Below, piece by piece: positions 1-12,325 of a DNA stretch of 64,000 bases (the first letter of the stretch is position 1; each line of letters begins with the position of its first letter). The translations under genes and the position numbers were made by a program. Where the stretch lies: positions 28,001 through 92,000 of the forward strand of contig JAPZVO010000105.1 in assembly GCA_029962745.1 (NCBI GenBank), given 5' to 3'. The DNA comes from Echinometra lucunter. Its lineage: Eukaryota; Echinodermata; Echinoidea; Camarodonta; Echinometridae. The notes under the pieces were generated by a model. That model was given only the letters and a program-made list of their open reading frames with translations, ran no database searches and had not been told where the DNA came from.

Positions 1-631
1 AAATTCTATTCTTAACAAAGTTCTTCAATACGTATCCACTTCACTGACCGTCATGATTCCTACTGATCACATTTCATTATTCAGTTTTAAAAGAATACCA
101 TATTTCAATTCAACTAAACTCTAAACCCCAGTTCAAGAAAATTTCCAAGCTCCACTGTAAGTTCAACTTCAACTTCAACTATCTCATTCCTAACTATCAC
201 TTAAAAAAATTTATACCAGCATATCCTTCTCTAACTACAACCATCTAACATGAGAGGATCCTGTACTGATCCACACTCAAATCAAAATCCAATAAACTTC
301 AACTTCATTATTAATCTTTCAACTTTTCATACATCTTCAAAAATACGTTTGTCTCATTAAGCAGGCGAAAACAGTTACAAAACAAAATAAAAAAATTGTT
401 AGCCTTATCGCTATAAAACCAGTATTTCTAAACTCTTGAGTTTTGTGTCCAGGAAAACAATTAATTTTCTATCTCATCCGCATTCAGTGTTCAAAGAAAA
501 TATAATTCTCCTCTTGAGATTATTCTTTGTAGAAAAGTTACAAATTTTTAAAAACGACTTAAAAAGTACTTGAAAAATCATAAACGGAGCACTAAATAAA
601 AGTAAGAAATCTAGTGCTGTAGCTAAATTGC
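1..631. other. AT-rich non-coding stretch
   Basis: I see no credible coding region, RNA gene or repeat here. The strand is pyrimidine-rich with recurring 'caacttcaact' runs near 160-180 and 296-305. It directly precedes the LINE remnant and may include decayed upstream parts of that element, but I cannot recognise them. Confidence 0.4.
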
Positions 632-2405
632 GTGTTGACGAAATTATCATTGAAGATTAAAGACAGTCGTTCAAAAGCTGACGAATTTGATACATATTTT
701 TCCCAAGTTGGCCCCAAGTTAGCTCGAAATATTGCTCCTGGTGAAAAATCCTTTCAAGACTTTTTGGATAAACAAAATGATAGCACGATTTTCCTTACTC
801 CAACACATAAGCAGGAATTATTTGAGATTGTATCAAATTTGAAGGCAAATAAGGCTCCTGGTTACGATGGCCTTACCAAGAAAGTCATGACATGTATTAT
901 ACATTGTGTATCTGACCCTCTGCTTCATATATTTAATATGTCATTGGAGTTTAGTCAAGTCCCAAAGAAGATGAAAATAGCTAAGTTTATACCATTTTTT
1001 TAAAAAGGGAGACTAGTTAACAGCAAGCACTTACCGAACATATCTTTATACATTCTCGAAAATTCTAGAAAGGATAGTATACAAAAGAACAGTTGCTTTC
1101 CTTTAGGGAAAAGCATAATACAACTCATGCAATATTAAAATTAATACATAAAATATCTCATTCTTTTGATAATTCATATCACACTGTCGGGTTGTTCCTT
1201 GACTTCTCGAAAGCGTTTGATACAATAGATCATGAAATACTTTTGTGTAAACTTTCTAATTACGGTATCAGAGGGAATGCATTAGAGTGATTTAGGAGTT
1301 ATCTTACAGATAGAGTGCAATTTGTAACCGTTAACGAATCAGAATCTTCAACTAAGCCAGTTACCTGTGGAGTTCCACAAGGAAGCATCATTGGCCCTCT
1401 TCTATTTGTACTTTATGTGAATGATATGAAAAATTCATCTGATGTTCTTTCATTCATTCTCTTTGCTGACGACTCCAATATTTTCCACACTCATCATGAT
1501 CCGCAATTGCTTGTGCACACAATGAATGCTGAATCTAAGAAGGTAACAAACTTATAATCAAAGCTAACAAACTATCATTGAACTTGCAAAAAGCTAATTA
1601 CATGCTCTTTAGCCACTCTTTGTCACATCTGCCGCATCAAATCTTATTAGATAATACTGAAATTAAAGCAGTGCAAAGGACAAATTTTTAGGTCTTACAA
1701 TTGATAATAAACTAACATGGAATTCTCATATCAACAATGCTTGCAAAACTGGCAAGAAATATTGGAGTCATCAACAGACTAAAAAACGCTCTTCCAAAAC
1801 CGCCACTAACCATGTTGTATTGTGCAATTACTCTACCTTATCTTAATTATGGGATTCTGGCATGGGGAAAAGCCAGCCAAATAAAACTTAACAAATCGTT
1901 TCTACTTCAGAAAAGAGTATTGAGAACAATATGCAATGCTCGCTTCAGAGCACATACAGATTAATTATTTCGTCAAAAACGTATTCTTAAAATAAATGAC
2001 CTTTATCACTTACATTGATATCAATTTGTGTATCAGCTTGACAGAAATGATATACCAAATGACTTGAAAAAGAAATTCATCAAAATAATTCTTTCCATGC
2101 GTACAATACTAGGCAATTAAACGACTATCACTTACCTTAAAGTAGAACGGTATTTTCTTGCAAAACTGTATTTTTCACAGGACCAAAAAACTGGAATTCT
2201 TTAGACAAATCAATAAAGGAGGCAACTACTCTTAATAGATTTAAATCACTCGTTAAAACATTTATACTTAATTCTTACTGATTTATTGAATATCTCATCT
2301 TCTGTGTTATTTCCATGGAAAGTCAGAATAGATGTATATGTCTTTGTATATAGTGTACATACACATAAATGTTACATTGGTTTTGTGTGTGTGTGTAAAA
2401 AAAAA
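632..2405 (+). mobile_element. Broken CR1/jockey-like LINE (reverse transcriptase remnant)
   Basis: A decayed non-LTR retrotransposon, 5'-truncated. The conceptual protein runs through several frames: a region before the polymerase domain (632-1003, with the family's 'FDTYFSQVGPKLA' and 'KANKAPGYDG' blocks), then motif A '[13 protein letters not shown]' (1093-1290), motif B 'GVPQGS' and motif C 'FADD' (1315-1557), then the thumb and C-terminal part (1737-1964 and beyond). The reading is broken by a frameshift near 1003, an in-frame TGA at 1288 and later stops, so it cannot make a working enzyme. The 3' end is probably the GT-rich and A-rich tract at 2382-2405. Intact relatives encode an AP endonuclease plus RT and copy themselves by target-primed reverse transcription; no endonuclease is visible here. 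Confidence 0.85.
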
Positions 2406-4425
2406 TATTCATGAATTTTGATGATTTGCTTGGTTTAATCATATTACGTTAATATCGTATTTAAATAATTTGTGTCTACATCTTCCAAGCTATGTTTCCA
2501 AGTAGACCCCTTTATTGCTAGACTTTATGATCTGTATATATACATGTATTAGTGTCGCAGTACAGGACCAGAGTACAACAATGAGGACCAGAAATACGTG
2601 ATGAGTGCAGTTCTGTTATTTATTTCATTGCCGTATAGTCTCGGCTGTAGTTGTACGTAGCTCACAGTATATACAGAGCGACAAGAGGAACAAATAAAAA
2701 AAAACCTGAAAAATACAATCAAGAGAAAAGGTGTCATAAGATTTTGGCTCATAAAAATAAGACAGAATTTACTTTCATAGGTCACTTTAAGGCAAATATT
2801 AACATGCAGTTACACGTTTTATAAACTTAGTAACGATGATTACAACATGTTATATAAGTTGCATATCAAATTATCAACACATGAAGTTATCCTTTCAACT
2901 GTATACCAATCTATGCTGTTCTATTGATTACTTAATAAATCTTGAGTTACATCTCGACTTCAATTGTGTTTACACGAGAGCTTGTTTACATTTTGTCTTA
3001 TTACCAAATTTATGAACATCATCTGAACTACCAAGTCAATGCATGTCTAACATCAAGATTTCAAGATCCATTTATGATTCAATAAGAGGAATGAAATCAT
3101 TATGCTTCAAATAAAGTCAAATGACTCAAACACTCAACTGTATAGCATAACCTAAATTAGAGCATATAACATTTCTTGTATTTCAAATGTGTCAAAAAGA
3201 AATAAATTCATATATCCATTCTACTGAAACGTACCCAAGGGCTCGAAGACAACACACCCACTGAGCAACCGTCTAAGAGGTACCAATCTCACTGCAGAGT
3301 CACTGTCCTTCAAATTCAATGCAACATGTCAAAATAAGCAAATGACTACGTAGAAATATAAACTCTTTCTTTCACTTAATTGACATTACATACCTACTCA
3401 AGCTTATGAACCCAAAGTACATAGTCTCCAAAAACCTTGTAACAACTTTGCCCAAACAAGATGTATTTCTCAATTAAAGTTTCCCTTCTCACCACAGCAA
3501 TATCTAACTCATGGGCGCCGCCATCTTTATTCTATTGTTTACATCTGTAGCGCCATCAACGATCATGTGCCTACGGCAAGTCTCGTCTGAGATTAAACCC
3601 ATACCTATATTGTACCGATAAATCTCTGCATTTACTCATCTTCTGTAACATAAATAAATATAACTATTTCTGTGATTCTTTCTATCATCGGTTACTCACT
3701 AAAATCTACTTAAAATCTCAAATCTCTCTTTACAAAGTACCAAGAATATTTTCCAATAAATCGTAATAAGACCTTGTGGTATCAACGGGATTTCTGACAC
3801 TCAAAAGCATTTCCCAATTCTTCAATGCGATATGAAGAAATTGTATCTATTCTAACAGTAAGGCATGTTATGCAACTAAACTTCCATAATTCTTTTGGAT
3901 CCTTCACATTTCCAGATATTAACACCAAAATGTTTGCATAATTTGTAGAGTAACACTATAAAATATTTTAGTTCACTTACTCACTAATACTGCTTTGAAT
4001 TATGACACTCAAACTTCCCAAGCAAGTCGCAACCTTGGACATTGCACCGTGCTACGTCTGTTAACAACCTTGGCTCGAACTCGTGTGACGCTGTCCTGTG
4101 TCTACGCCCAATGCCACAGCACATCACACGCATTCCACGAGGGCAGTAACTTAATTTACATACACAACTTAATTTGCATGCGTGCAAACCAAAATCTCTT
4201 TCAGACTAACTACTTTGCATGTGCGGTAACCCAAAATGTCAAAGGCGATAATTAGCATGCTCGTTTAGAAAAAACAAGATGTATTTCTCAATAAAAGTTT
4301 CCCTTGCGCACTGAGCAAATACATGTACGAACAAATTCAAAGAGCTACAAAATAGTCCATTTTCCTACATTAGAATATGTATTTTTTCCCATTTGGAATG
4401 TTATATATCGTGACATGTACTTGCA
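2406..4425. other. Unassigned intergenic DNA with a 34-bp direct repeat
   Basis: No gene is recognisable; the short open frames have no known motifs. One structure stands out: 'aaacaagatgtatttctcaa' and the following bases occur at 3454-3487 and again at 4272-4305, a 34-bp direct repeat with one mismatch, 818 bp apart. This could be a duplicated flank or a relic of an insertion of about 0.78 kb. Confidence 0.45.
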
Positions 4426-4441
4426 TGATGTGTGGAATATG

Positions 4442-4472
<31 letters not shown>

Positions 4473-4480
4473 CTAAACTT
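4426..4480 (+). repeat. LINE 3' tail with (AAACT)n microsatellite
   Basis: The text 'gtggaatatgaataaactaaact' leads into about seven AAACT units. It resembles the 3' end of the LINE at 20330-20358 ('gtggaaataaactgaacttg'), so this is probably the short 3' end of a heavily truncated LINE with its microsatellite tail. Confidence 0.5.
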
Positions 4481-4489
4481 ACTTATTAA

Positions 4490-4975
4490 GACAGACAACT
4501 GGAAGTATTAACTGGTTTCCACGGGTTACAACTGGTTCCAATTGGTATGCAGATAAAGTATCCAGTAAGGACCAGTTAAAGGCTACTAGTACTTGGACCA
4601 GTTGATTCCAGTTAAGTGAACTGGTTTCAATATGGAAATTGATATACTGGTCCTAACTCGTACCAGTTGATTCCAGTTAAGTAAACTGGTTTCAATATGG
4701 AAATAGGCATACTGGTCCTAACTGTTAACAGTTGAACTAATACTTCTAACTGGTACCAGTTGAAAACTGATATTCCAACTGGGACCAGTTGACAGCTGGT
4801 CCCAGTAATAATAAATAATAATGGTATACCATTATTATTTATTATTATTTTAGTTGAAATTTGTCAACTGGAATCCAGTTGATTCCAGTTGATTCCAGTA
4901 TACCAATTTCCATATTGGTATCAACTAGTACCAGTACCAGCTTTAACTGGTCCTTAACTTGTTTGTTTGGTGGTT
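4490..4975. repeat. Palindromic ACTGGTACCAGT-type repeat block
   Basis: About 480 bp made of variations on 'aactggtaccagttg' and 'gattccagtt', each itself a dyad. The middle holds a perfect 42-bp palindrome at 4806-4847 centred on GGTATACC. The block as a whole is roughly self-complementary. It lies just downstream of the Ig pseudogene's stop codon (that gene is on the minus strand). It could be a fold-back or miniature transposon, or a locally expanded simple sequence; no target duplication is evident. Confidence 0.55.
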
Positions 4976-5014
4976 TTTTTTTTACTTCGGATATACACGA
5001 TGTAGGCCCCGCAC

Positions 5015-6683
5015 TTACTTATTTACCTTACCATGAAGCCTAGAAATGTCGTCCTTTTTCATCTCCTTTTTTCCAGGAGTAGAGAGGGGAGGACAAACTG
5101 ACTGACTGGTTAGACTCCTTCCTAAAATGTGGTCGCCGACTTCGGCATATTCTCCAAGATCATAGGAACATGCTGTACCCTTGCTAGATTCCCCGACTGT
5201 TTCATAGCCTCGCCAATGACTGCTCTGAGGTTGTGATGCCAGATTGGTGTCTTCATGACGATTTAGTCTTGATGTCGAGGCCCTCCCGAGAGACTCCGTT
5301 AATGTGTTGGGTTTCTCCAGGGTGAAGTACAGATGACTTTCATTGTTGCTCTGGAGAGGTTGGCTGTGCTCTGCATTATCTGTGCTCACATTTCTTTCTG
5401 CAGAAGAGAGGGTTTGGGCGCTATTGTTCAGGTTATAACCCTCTGCATGCCTCTGTGAATGTACCTCCGTATTGGGAAGAGGATTATCATGTTCACCATG
5501 CTCTCCATGTCCATTTGCCCCCGCATTGGAGGGGTGGCTTGCTGGGTGCATTGTCCCCATGGTATCACTCAGAGTCAGTTCTGTAGATGAACTTGAGGGT
5601 TTATTTCTCCCTCTTCCACACCACATCCAGACTCCAAACAAAGCTGTAGTAATAAGCCATAACGTAAGAAAAAGCATGGCCGGAAAAATGAAAATACTGT
5701 CATTTCTCACAACTGGTCTAGTAGGCTGTGGTACTTCGTCACCACTATCCTCATTGATCATAATATTAACAATAGTAACCGACCCTGTCAATCAGTGACT
5801 TGTTCCCATTCCTATAGGTTCGGCATTCCACCACATTGTTTCCAGTGCCTTTGATAGTTACACTTCGTATCAGGAGAGACCGCCCTTCATCTCGAGTCCA
5901 AGGAATATTTTTCATGTCTATCTCACTCCCATCGCCATCATAAAGAATCCAAATTACTTCGGAACTTGATTCAACGTCGCAACGGACGGTGATAGCATTT
6001 CCGTCGATCCTTTTATCTTTATTGATTGCTTTTGGTTATTGGCAAGAAGGAATTAAAGCTCTCTGTTCACCAAGAACAGAATAATACACAAGAAACATTC
6101 GTCATTTTTATGAAAGTATCATATTCAATATAAGTTTCGATGTTATTAGAAAGCTGTGGTTTTGTTGAATTTTCTTCCCCGATACCTTCAATTCTTAAAG
6201 CGGCATTCACAAAATGATCGTGTGAGATATTCGATTCGCATGCCAATATAACTTGAAGATCTCCAATTTTACTCGATGCTGAAAGGTCGCAGTATGGTGA
6301 TGTAATACTGTTTGCATTAACAAATGTAACTCTGTAAGTTTGTGAAACATATCCTGATTGCTACACTGATATGAATCCAGAGTTTGTGATGGTTCACTTA
6401 TTGAAAGTATAGAGAATGAGTTTTCCCAGTCAACTGAAGAGTCCGTAAATAAAGCGCTTCGAAGTTTACAACTTGGATGACTGTCCAAAGTACTAGTGCA
6501 TGCATAAAGATCGTATTCCAAACCTTTACTTCTGAATGACCATGTAAAATCAGCGGAAGAGTAGGGCCGACATGTTAGGTTCACGCGATCATCGATCGTC
6601 GCTATATCTAAGGCTTCCACGTGCAAAAACTAAATTACGTGAACCACACCCAAGAGAAGTGATGGAACTTTCGCCGTGGCCAT
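5015..6683 (-). pseudogene. Ig-domain transmembrane receptor pseudogene
   Basis: A relative of the intact receptor at 26823-28460. Reading from the start (6683): a hydrophobic leader beginning MATAKVPSLLLGV that contains an in-frame TAG, then Ig domain 1 (VNLTC ... FTWSF ... YQC, 6626 to about 6320), a frameshift, domain 2 (starting 'YCDLSASS', with ILACES and NVSCVLF), a stop (TGA, in 'FCSW*'), domain 3 ('ITVRCDV ... VIWILYD ... VECRTYR', about 6020-5800), another frameshift near 5795, then an intact stretch 5791-5015 with the membrane helix (FLTLWLITTALFGVW) and the whole cytoplasmic tail. Tail tyrosines in YFTL, YETV, YDLG and YAEV are kept, but the last, YGKV in the relatives, is HGKV here. 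With two stops and two frameshifts it is most likely dead. Sequencing error cannot explain every break unless the assembly is poor. The breaks could also hide short introns, but I saw no good splice sites at them. Confidence 0.85.
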
Positions 6684-7260
6684 GGCTTATCACAAGCAGT
6701 TGATGATCAAGTACAAACTCCTCTTTCAGGTAAAACATTAAGTTCGTCTGGTTCTGAACATATTTTTAATGATTTCGTCTGTACAATTCAATCTCATTAA
6801 TATGACAACTATGCAACTATACATCCGTCCATAGTTTTAACCAATCAGATCGCAGGGAACTATACATGTATACATCTATCCCACCAACCGCATCTGAGCA
6901 TGTATAGTTGGATGGTTGTATAGTAGGCGGGCCAAACTGTCATTATTCCTATCAACTACATGTATGCATCCATGCCTATCTGACCAATACATGTATAGTT
7001 TTAACCAATCAGAGCACGAGAAACTGTACGCGTGTTCTATGATCGTTACAATGTGCTCCTCCCCTTTACTGGTCATGTCATTATCCTCCTCCTTAACCTT
7101 CCAAAGATTCCAATCACCCATCATCATTATCGATGATTTTATCGATGGAATTTAGTGGCTTATATTTTCTGGTTTATATAGGCCTACCATTTGTAACAGA
7201 AATTCTGTTAATATTACCGCCATTTATGATATTCTCAAAGATTTCAGCAACTTACTAATT
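6684..7260. other. Non-coding stretch with internal direct repeats
   Basis: No gene recognised. The phrase 'tagttttaaccaatcaga' recurs at about 6833 and 7000, and 'acatgtata' recurs several times, so this is an old duplicated or repeat-derived segment upstream of the Ig pseudogene. Confidence 0.4.
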
Positions 7261-7487
7261 TTACAATATCATTTCTTCTTCAAAAGCGTCATGTGACAAT
7301 ACATAGCCTTGATCACAATCACACATATATTTTGTAAAAAAAGAAATTATCAGAACTGCAATTATTTGAGTGAACTGGTCAACAACTATCTTACAAAACT
7401 TTGCTAGTTTTGATAACAATGTACCTTTGGAATGGTTAAAAAGTAGATCCATTTTGTATACATTAGGTTGTTTCCAAAAATATTTCT

Positions 7488-10120
7488 TCATGGCTTGTTT
7501 ATACGATAATTCTCAAAAACTGGATACTGGAATAGATAATGATATTCATCTCCTTTCTGGTTCAGGGTGCAATATTCACATATTCGTTCACAACGAGGAA
7601 TATTTGCGTACCTCCCAGTCACTATTGGTAGCTTATTATTCAAACATCGAAAGCGACAAAAATTCTTCCTATCACATGGATTGAGAGAAACCAAATAATC
7701 TTCAAACACTAGACTTTGCTTATATATTCGATAAACCATACCTTGAGAGTTTGTATCAACCAGTCATACCAATCATGTTAGCGTGTATCACTTATCCTCT
7801 GTGACACCATTCTTTTAAAGACAGAAAACTCCATACCTTGTGCTTAGTTATCCCAAATATAAGAGAACCCTAAACTATCAAAAAAATCTTTAATCTTCCC
7901 AAGCCATGGCAAAGTGTAAGAACCACATTTATGAAGGGCAAAATAGAAATTATACGTTATGTTGGTTAATTTACCCTGCTTTCCATGAACTATTCTATAC
8001 CAGAACATGAGCATACGACTTGCGATAATATACTCTAATTTGTACTTCCCCAATTCACCGTATACTATACAATTAGGGGTCTTCCTATGAACACCAAGGA
8101 GACCCTTGCAAAATTTCAAATAAAAGATTTCAACCTGAGTTAGTTTTTCAAATACCCACACCTCTCATCCATATAACGATATAGGCAAACTAGTTGATCA
8201 AACAACTGCAAATATAAGTCAATTGGTAGACATAAGGACTCCAATTTTCATTTTCATAGCATAGAAGGCCCTAGATGCTTGGCAAACCTGTTTATCGATA
8301 GCTTTTTAAAATACATTATTGTAGTTGACAGTAATTCCCAGCACCGGCGTAAATCCACTCTGAGGAGTGGGGGGGGGGATGATTGACATTTTTTGACGAT
8401 TTTTTTTCTGTCGATCTCACACTTAAGTATAAGCACACACCCTCACTAACCCCCACAGACCCCCCTACACACATTTTAATATTTATTTTGCGAGCGAGCG
8501 AAGCGAGCGAGCCAAAAATAACCACTTTTTGGTTTTCAATCGCATTTTCAAATAGAAATTCTAAAATATGATGGTTGGTTATGACAGATATTCAAAGATT
8601 TTACTAACGGATTAATTAAAATATATTTTCTTTCTTAAAAAGTGGGGGGGATATTTGTACACGCCATCCCCCCTCTCCAAAAAGTGGGGGGGATATATCC
8701 CCCCCATCCCCCCCGGGATTTACGCCAGTGATTCCCAGACAGGTATAGTCATAACATGTGCTTAACTCATCGCCACCAAACACAAACTTTGGAACATTCC
8801 TTACCTTACCACGTGAAAAAATCATAATTTTTGTTTTAGAAGTATTAACTGTGAGATACCATTTACGACAATAATCAAACAAAGAATTAAAAGCTTGTTG
8901 GAGCTCCTGAGGCCTCTCGCCTAGCACAATAGTGTCATCAGCGTATAGCAGTGAAAATAAATCAATATAACAATCCATTCCTTTCTCGCGAAGGGAATTT
9001 CCAATGTTAGAACAAAGATTATCCAAACCTTTAAAACTCTTCTGAAGAAAATCATTGAAGTCATTCAAATACAAAGCAAAAAGAATAGGAGAGAGATTCT
9101 CCCCCTGCCTCACACCAACATTAATCTCCCTTTGTATAAAGGTTTAATCATACCTACTGACCAATCAGAAGGAATCACACCTGTTTCAAGAACAAGATTG
9201 AAAAGGCTAACAATTATTTCAAATAAAGGTTCAGAACTACATTTCAACAACTCATTCAGAATCATATCAACACCTGAAGCTTTATTGTTCTTCAGCCTCT
9301 TTATCTGCTTAACAACTTCATCTCTTGATGTTACCCTATTTAATTCATCATTATTCAAGTCACATACAATATCCATAATATTAAACTGCTCACTATTTGA
9401 GTTACTTATTTGCACTTTAGCCAGATCCTGAAAATGTTTCACAAAATCGTTGAGATGTACTTTAACAGAAGAGATCTTTGTCTTTCCTTTAACATTGATA
9501 AATTTCCAATAATCTTTAGGGTTAGTGGACTTTAATTTACGAAGTTGTGCGTGCAAAGATTTATAATATACATATCGTTTTTTACGAATAAACCGTCTAT
9601 ACAGTTTTCCTTTAGAGGTCATTTCCGTCCTAAGTATATCACTCTTATTTGACCTATATTTTTCTTTGGCTTGAAAATACTCTTTTCTAGAAGATCTGCT
9701 CAGAATCAAATCATTTTTCACCATCTTTGTAAACATTTTTCTTCCCCTGAGTGCCAGTAGCCACAGTCTGGGAAAACATATCAGTCTCAGTGGCGGCCTC
9801 CACAAAAACCATTTGTAAAGATGTTGCAAACTCATCAATATCACTTTGGGATACTGGATTACCCTTTCATGCATCTAAGGAATCGGACAATTCAGTTAAA
9901 TCGCAGCTGCTTAGTGCGTTTTGGAAAGATTCCTTTTTAGAGTTGTTCCAGACTATCTTAGAAATGGCTTGATTCTCACTAGTATTTATGTTAAAATGGT
10001 TAGCATCATTGTTGCAGACGTTGAGTCGGGGGAATGATAGAGAATGTCGGGTCAGGAAGGGCTGTCGGCTGTACTTTGTCGGGTATTCTAGCTTGAACCT
10101 TCATCATCCTTGGCAAGTTT
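7488..10120 (-). mobile_element. LINE remnant (jockey/CR1-like RT) with internal deletion
   Basis: A second non-LTR retrotransposon, on the minus strand. From about 10020 down to 9110 it encodes the linker and N-terminal RT region ('YWKFINVKGKTK', 'LKNNKASGVDMILNELLK', 'GMIKPLYKG'). At about 9113 the reading jumps directly to 'GVRQGENLSPILFALYLND' in another frame, so RT motif A and its surroundings have been deleted. Motif C 'LLYADD' follows (9113-8745). The frame is then split by a separate DNA element at 8342-8730 and resumes at about 8333 with 'TVNYNNVFKKA'. The C-terminal part is at 8161-7844 ('FCKGLLGVHRKTPNCIVYGELG') and 7739-7488 ('LPIVTGRYANIPRCERICEYC', a zinc-ribbon-like end). Non-functional. 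Confidence 0.85.
8334..8738. mobile_element. hAT-like miniature transposon with 8-bp target duplication
   Basis: The element spans 8342-8730 (389 bp) and is flanked by a perfect 8-bp duplication ATTCCCAG at 8334-8341 and 8731-8738. Its ends are inverted repeats: CACCGGCGTAAATCC on the left and GGATTTACGCCAGTG on the right (14 of 15 match). G tracts follow just inside both ends. There is no transposase. An 8-bp duplication is typical of the hAT superfamily. It interrupts the LINE at 7488-10120 and so is younger. It carries a 'gcgagcgagcgaagcgagcg' core like that of the window's satellite. Confidence 0.85.
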
Positions 10121-10239
10121 TGATATTACGCAATTGGCGCGCTCTCTGTATACCGGCGATAGTGCACCGTGATGATGGGGTCGTCCAGTAATCGGGTTAC
10201 CCAGCCCTCCATCGAGTCCGGACTGGAATCTACAGTGTT

Positions 10240-11830
10240 TATAGAAAATAAAGCATTATTTTGTCGGTCGCTCACTTCGCCCTGGTAGAAACAGAATGGT
10301 TTCAGACGGCAAGCAAGGTGCCCAGATATTTGGCAAACAGGTGATCGAATATTATTTACATATCTTATAGGAGTGTATTTTGATGACGAAATAAGAATTC
10401 GACCATTAACAAGAGTGTATAATTTGCCTCGCTCGCTGCGCTCGCTCGTATATATGATGGATGGTTTCGCCTTTTTGGCACATAGACAATCGAATACATA
10501 ATTGGGATTATCTTATATGTTTAAATGTATTTTGATGACAAAATAACACTCATTCTGTGCAAAAGGATGTATAAATTTTCTCGCTCGCTGAGCTCGCTCG
10601 TATGTTATTCACATACGGCATCGTTTAGGAAAGAATTCGGAGAGGTTACCGAATATATTTAATTATCTTACTGACCTAAGTGTATTTAGACGAAATAGCA
10701 AGGAAAAGAGTGTATTTGTCCTCGCTCGCTGCGCTCGCTCGTATAATATTAAAAAACGGGATCGTTTTGGAATATAATTTAGATACCTTTCGGCCCATCG
10801 TGTATTTTGATGAAGAATGAATAATCACCTGAACCATGAAAAGGAGTATATATTTTGTCCTCGCTCGCTCATATAATATTTAGATACAGGACAGTTTTTG
10901 CAAGGGAATGAATTGGGCAAGCAAGGTGACCGAATATATGATTTAGATATCTAATACTGGCAAAAGCATATTTCGACGAAATAACATGAAAAAGGTGTAT
11001 ATTTTTCCTCGCTCGCTGCGCTCGCTCGTATAATATTCCAATACGAGATCATTTTGGATTAACAGAAGAATTGGGCAAGCGAAGTAATTTAGATACCTTT
11101 CCGCCCATCATGTATGTTGATGAAGAATAGTCATTTCAACCATGAAATGGATTATATTTTTCCTCGTTCGCTCGTATAATATTTAGATACAGGATAGTTT
11201 CTGAAAGCGAACAAATTCGGCAAGTAAGGTGACTAAATACATGATTCAGGTACCTTTCGGCCCATCGTGTACTTTAATGAAGAATAATCACCTCAAACAT
11301 GAAAAGGAGTATATATATCTTTTTCCTCCCTCGCTTCGCTCGCTCGTATCATATTTAGATACAGGATGGTTTTGAAAGCGAATGAATTCGGCAAGCGAGG
11401 GGACAAAAATAATCTAGATATCTAATAGGCCCCTCGCATATTTTGATAAAGAATTATCACTTTTACCAGGATAAAGAGAGTATATATATATATTTCATCG
11501 CTTGCAAGCGAGGTGACCGAATAGGCTATGATTTAGATACCTTATTGTTCAAAATGTATTTTGATGACGAAATATAGTCAGTCCGCAAGTCCGCTAATGA
11601 GCAAATATGTCAGATTTATCCAGGTCGTCTCGTGAACAGCATGACAAACAGCATGTGCTCGCTCGTATAATATTTAGACACAGAATGTTTGGGGAAAGCG
11701 AATGAAGGCGAAGTGACCAAATTTATGATTTAAATATCGTATAGGCCCATCTCGTATTTTGTTGAAGAATCATCACTTCTAAAATGAAAAGGAGCATCAT
11801 TTCCTTGCTCACCTCGCCCGCTCATATAAA
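10240..11830 (+). repeat. ~150-bp satellite array with CGCTCGCT core
   Basis: About ten degenerate copies of a 135-165-bp unit. Each unit has 'cctcgctcgctgcgctcgct' or a shortened form (10427, 10580, 10720, 10858, 11007, 11161, 11328 and on), then 'ataatatttagatacagga', 'gaattcggcaagcgaggtga', 'cccatcgtgtattttgatga' and 'catgaaaaggagtatat'. No coding potential. The same unit appears inverted or direct at 33.5-34.2, 36.4-36.7, 49.6-49.9, 59.9-60.1 and 60.9-61.8 kb. Confidence 0.85.
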
Positions 11831-12212
11831 AATCACCAAATCTGGTTGAAATTGAATGAAAATGTGTAGGAGAGACGAAGGAAAATGTGATAGAGGCACA
11901 CATTTGAAAGTGCCCCCTGCTTAGCTGAGAAGTTGACTTATGACGGTTTCGAGAAACTGGCCTCGGGTTACGTAAGTTTGATTCTATGCCCTTTTATTTA
12001 GATTTTTGCGACCGATTAGACTATAGTCGTGTCAGGATTGGCGTTTGTCAGTGTTTATGTAACATTTTACAGTGACTGAGGAAAGCCTTATGACGTAAGT
12101 GATGCATTAAACAAAAGAAATATGCCATTAAACACGTCTTTTTGTAATAAAAATGCAATTTTGGGAAACAGACACAGATGATCTTGGTATTTTTCTCTCT
12201 GACAGAAGATGC

Positions 12213-12325
12213 TTTAAAGGGCTTATGTCGAAAGGGTGCGTGCGCGGAGCGGGATAGGAGCGGGGAGGGAACAGGGATGGCCGCAGCCTTTCGAGAGAAG
12301 CCCCCACCCGGTTGTCTGGAAAGGG
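12213..12325. repeat. Left arm of outer inverted repeat
   Basis: About 110 bp beginning near 'aaagggcttatgtcgaaagg' that reappears in reverse complement at about 15398-15520 with good identity ('cgacataagccctttat'). Together the arms would bound an element of about 3.3 kb. I find no clear target duplication outside them. The bases between 11830 and 12212 show no other feature. Confidence 0.6.

Noticed and set aside
4478..5025. 'acttacttatt' on both sides of the palindromic block as a target duplication
   Set aside because: The right copy is native sequence at the receptor stop codon (the same bases follow the intact gene), and the left copy merges with the AAACT run, so the match may be chance.
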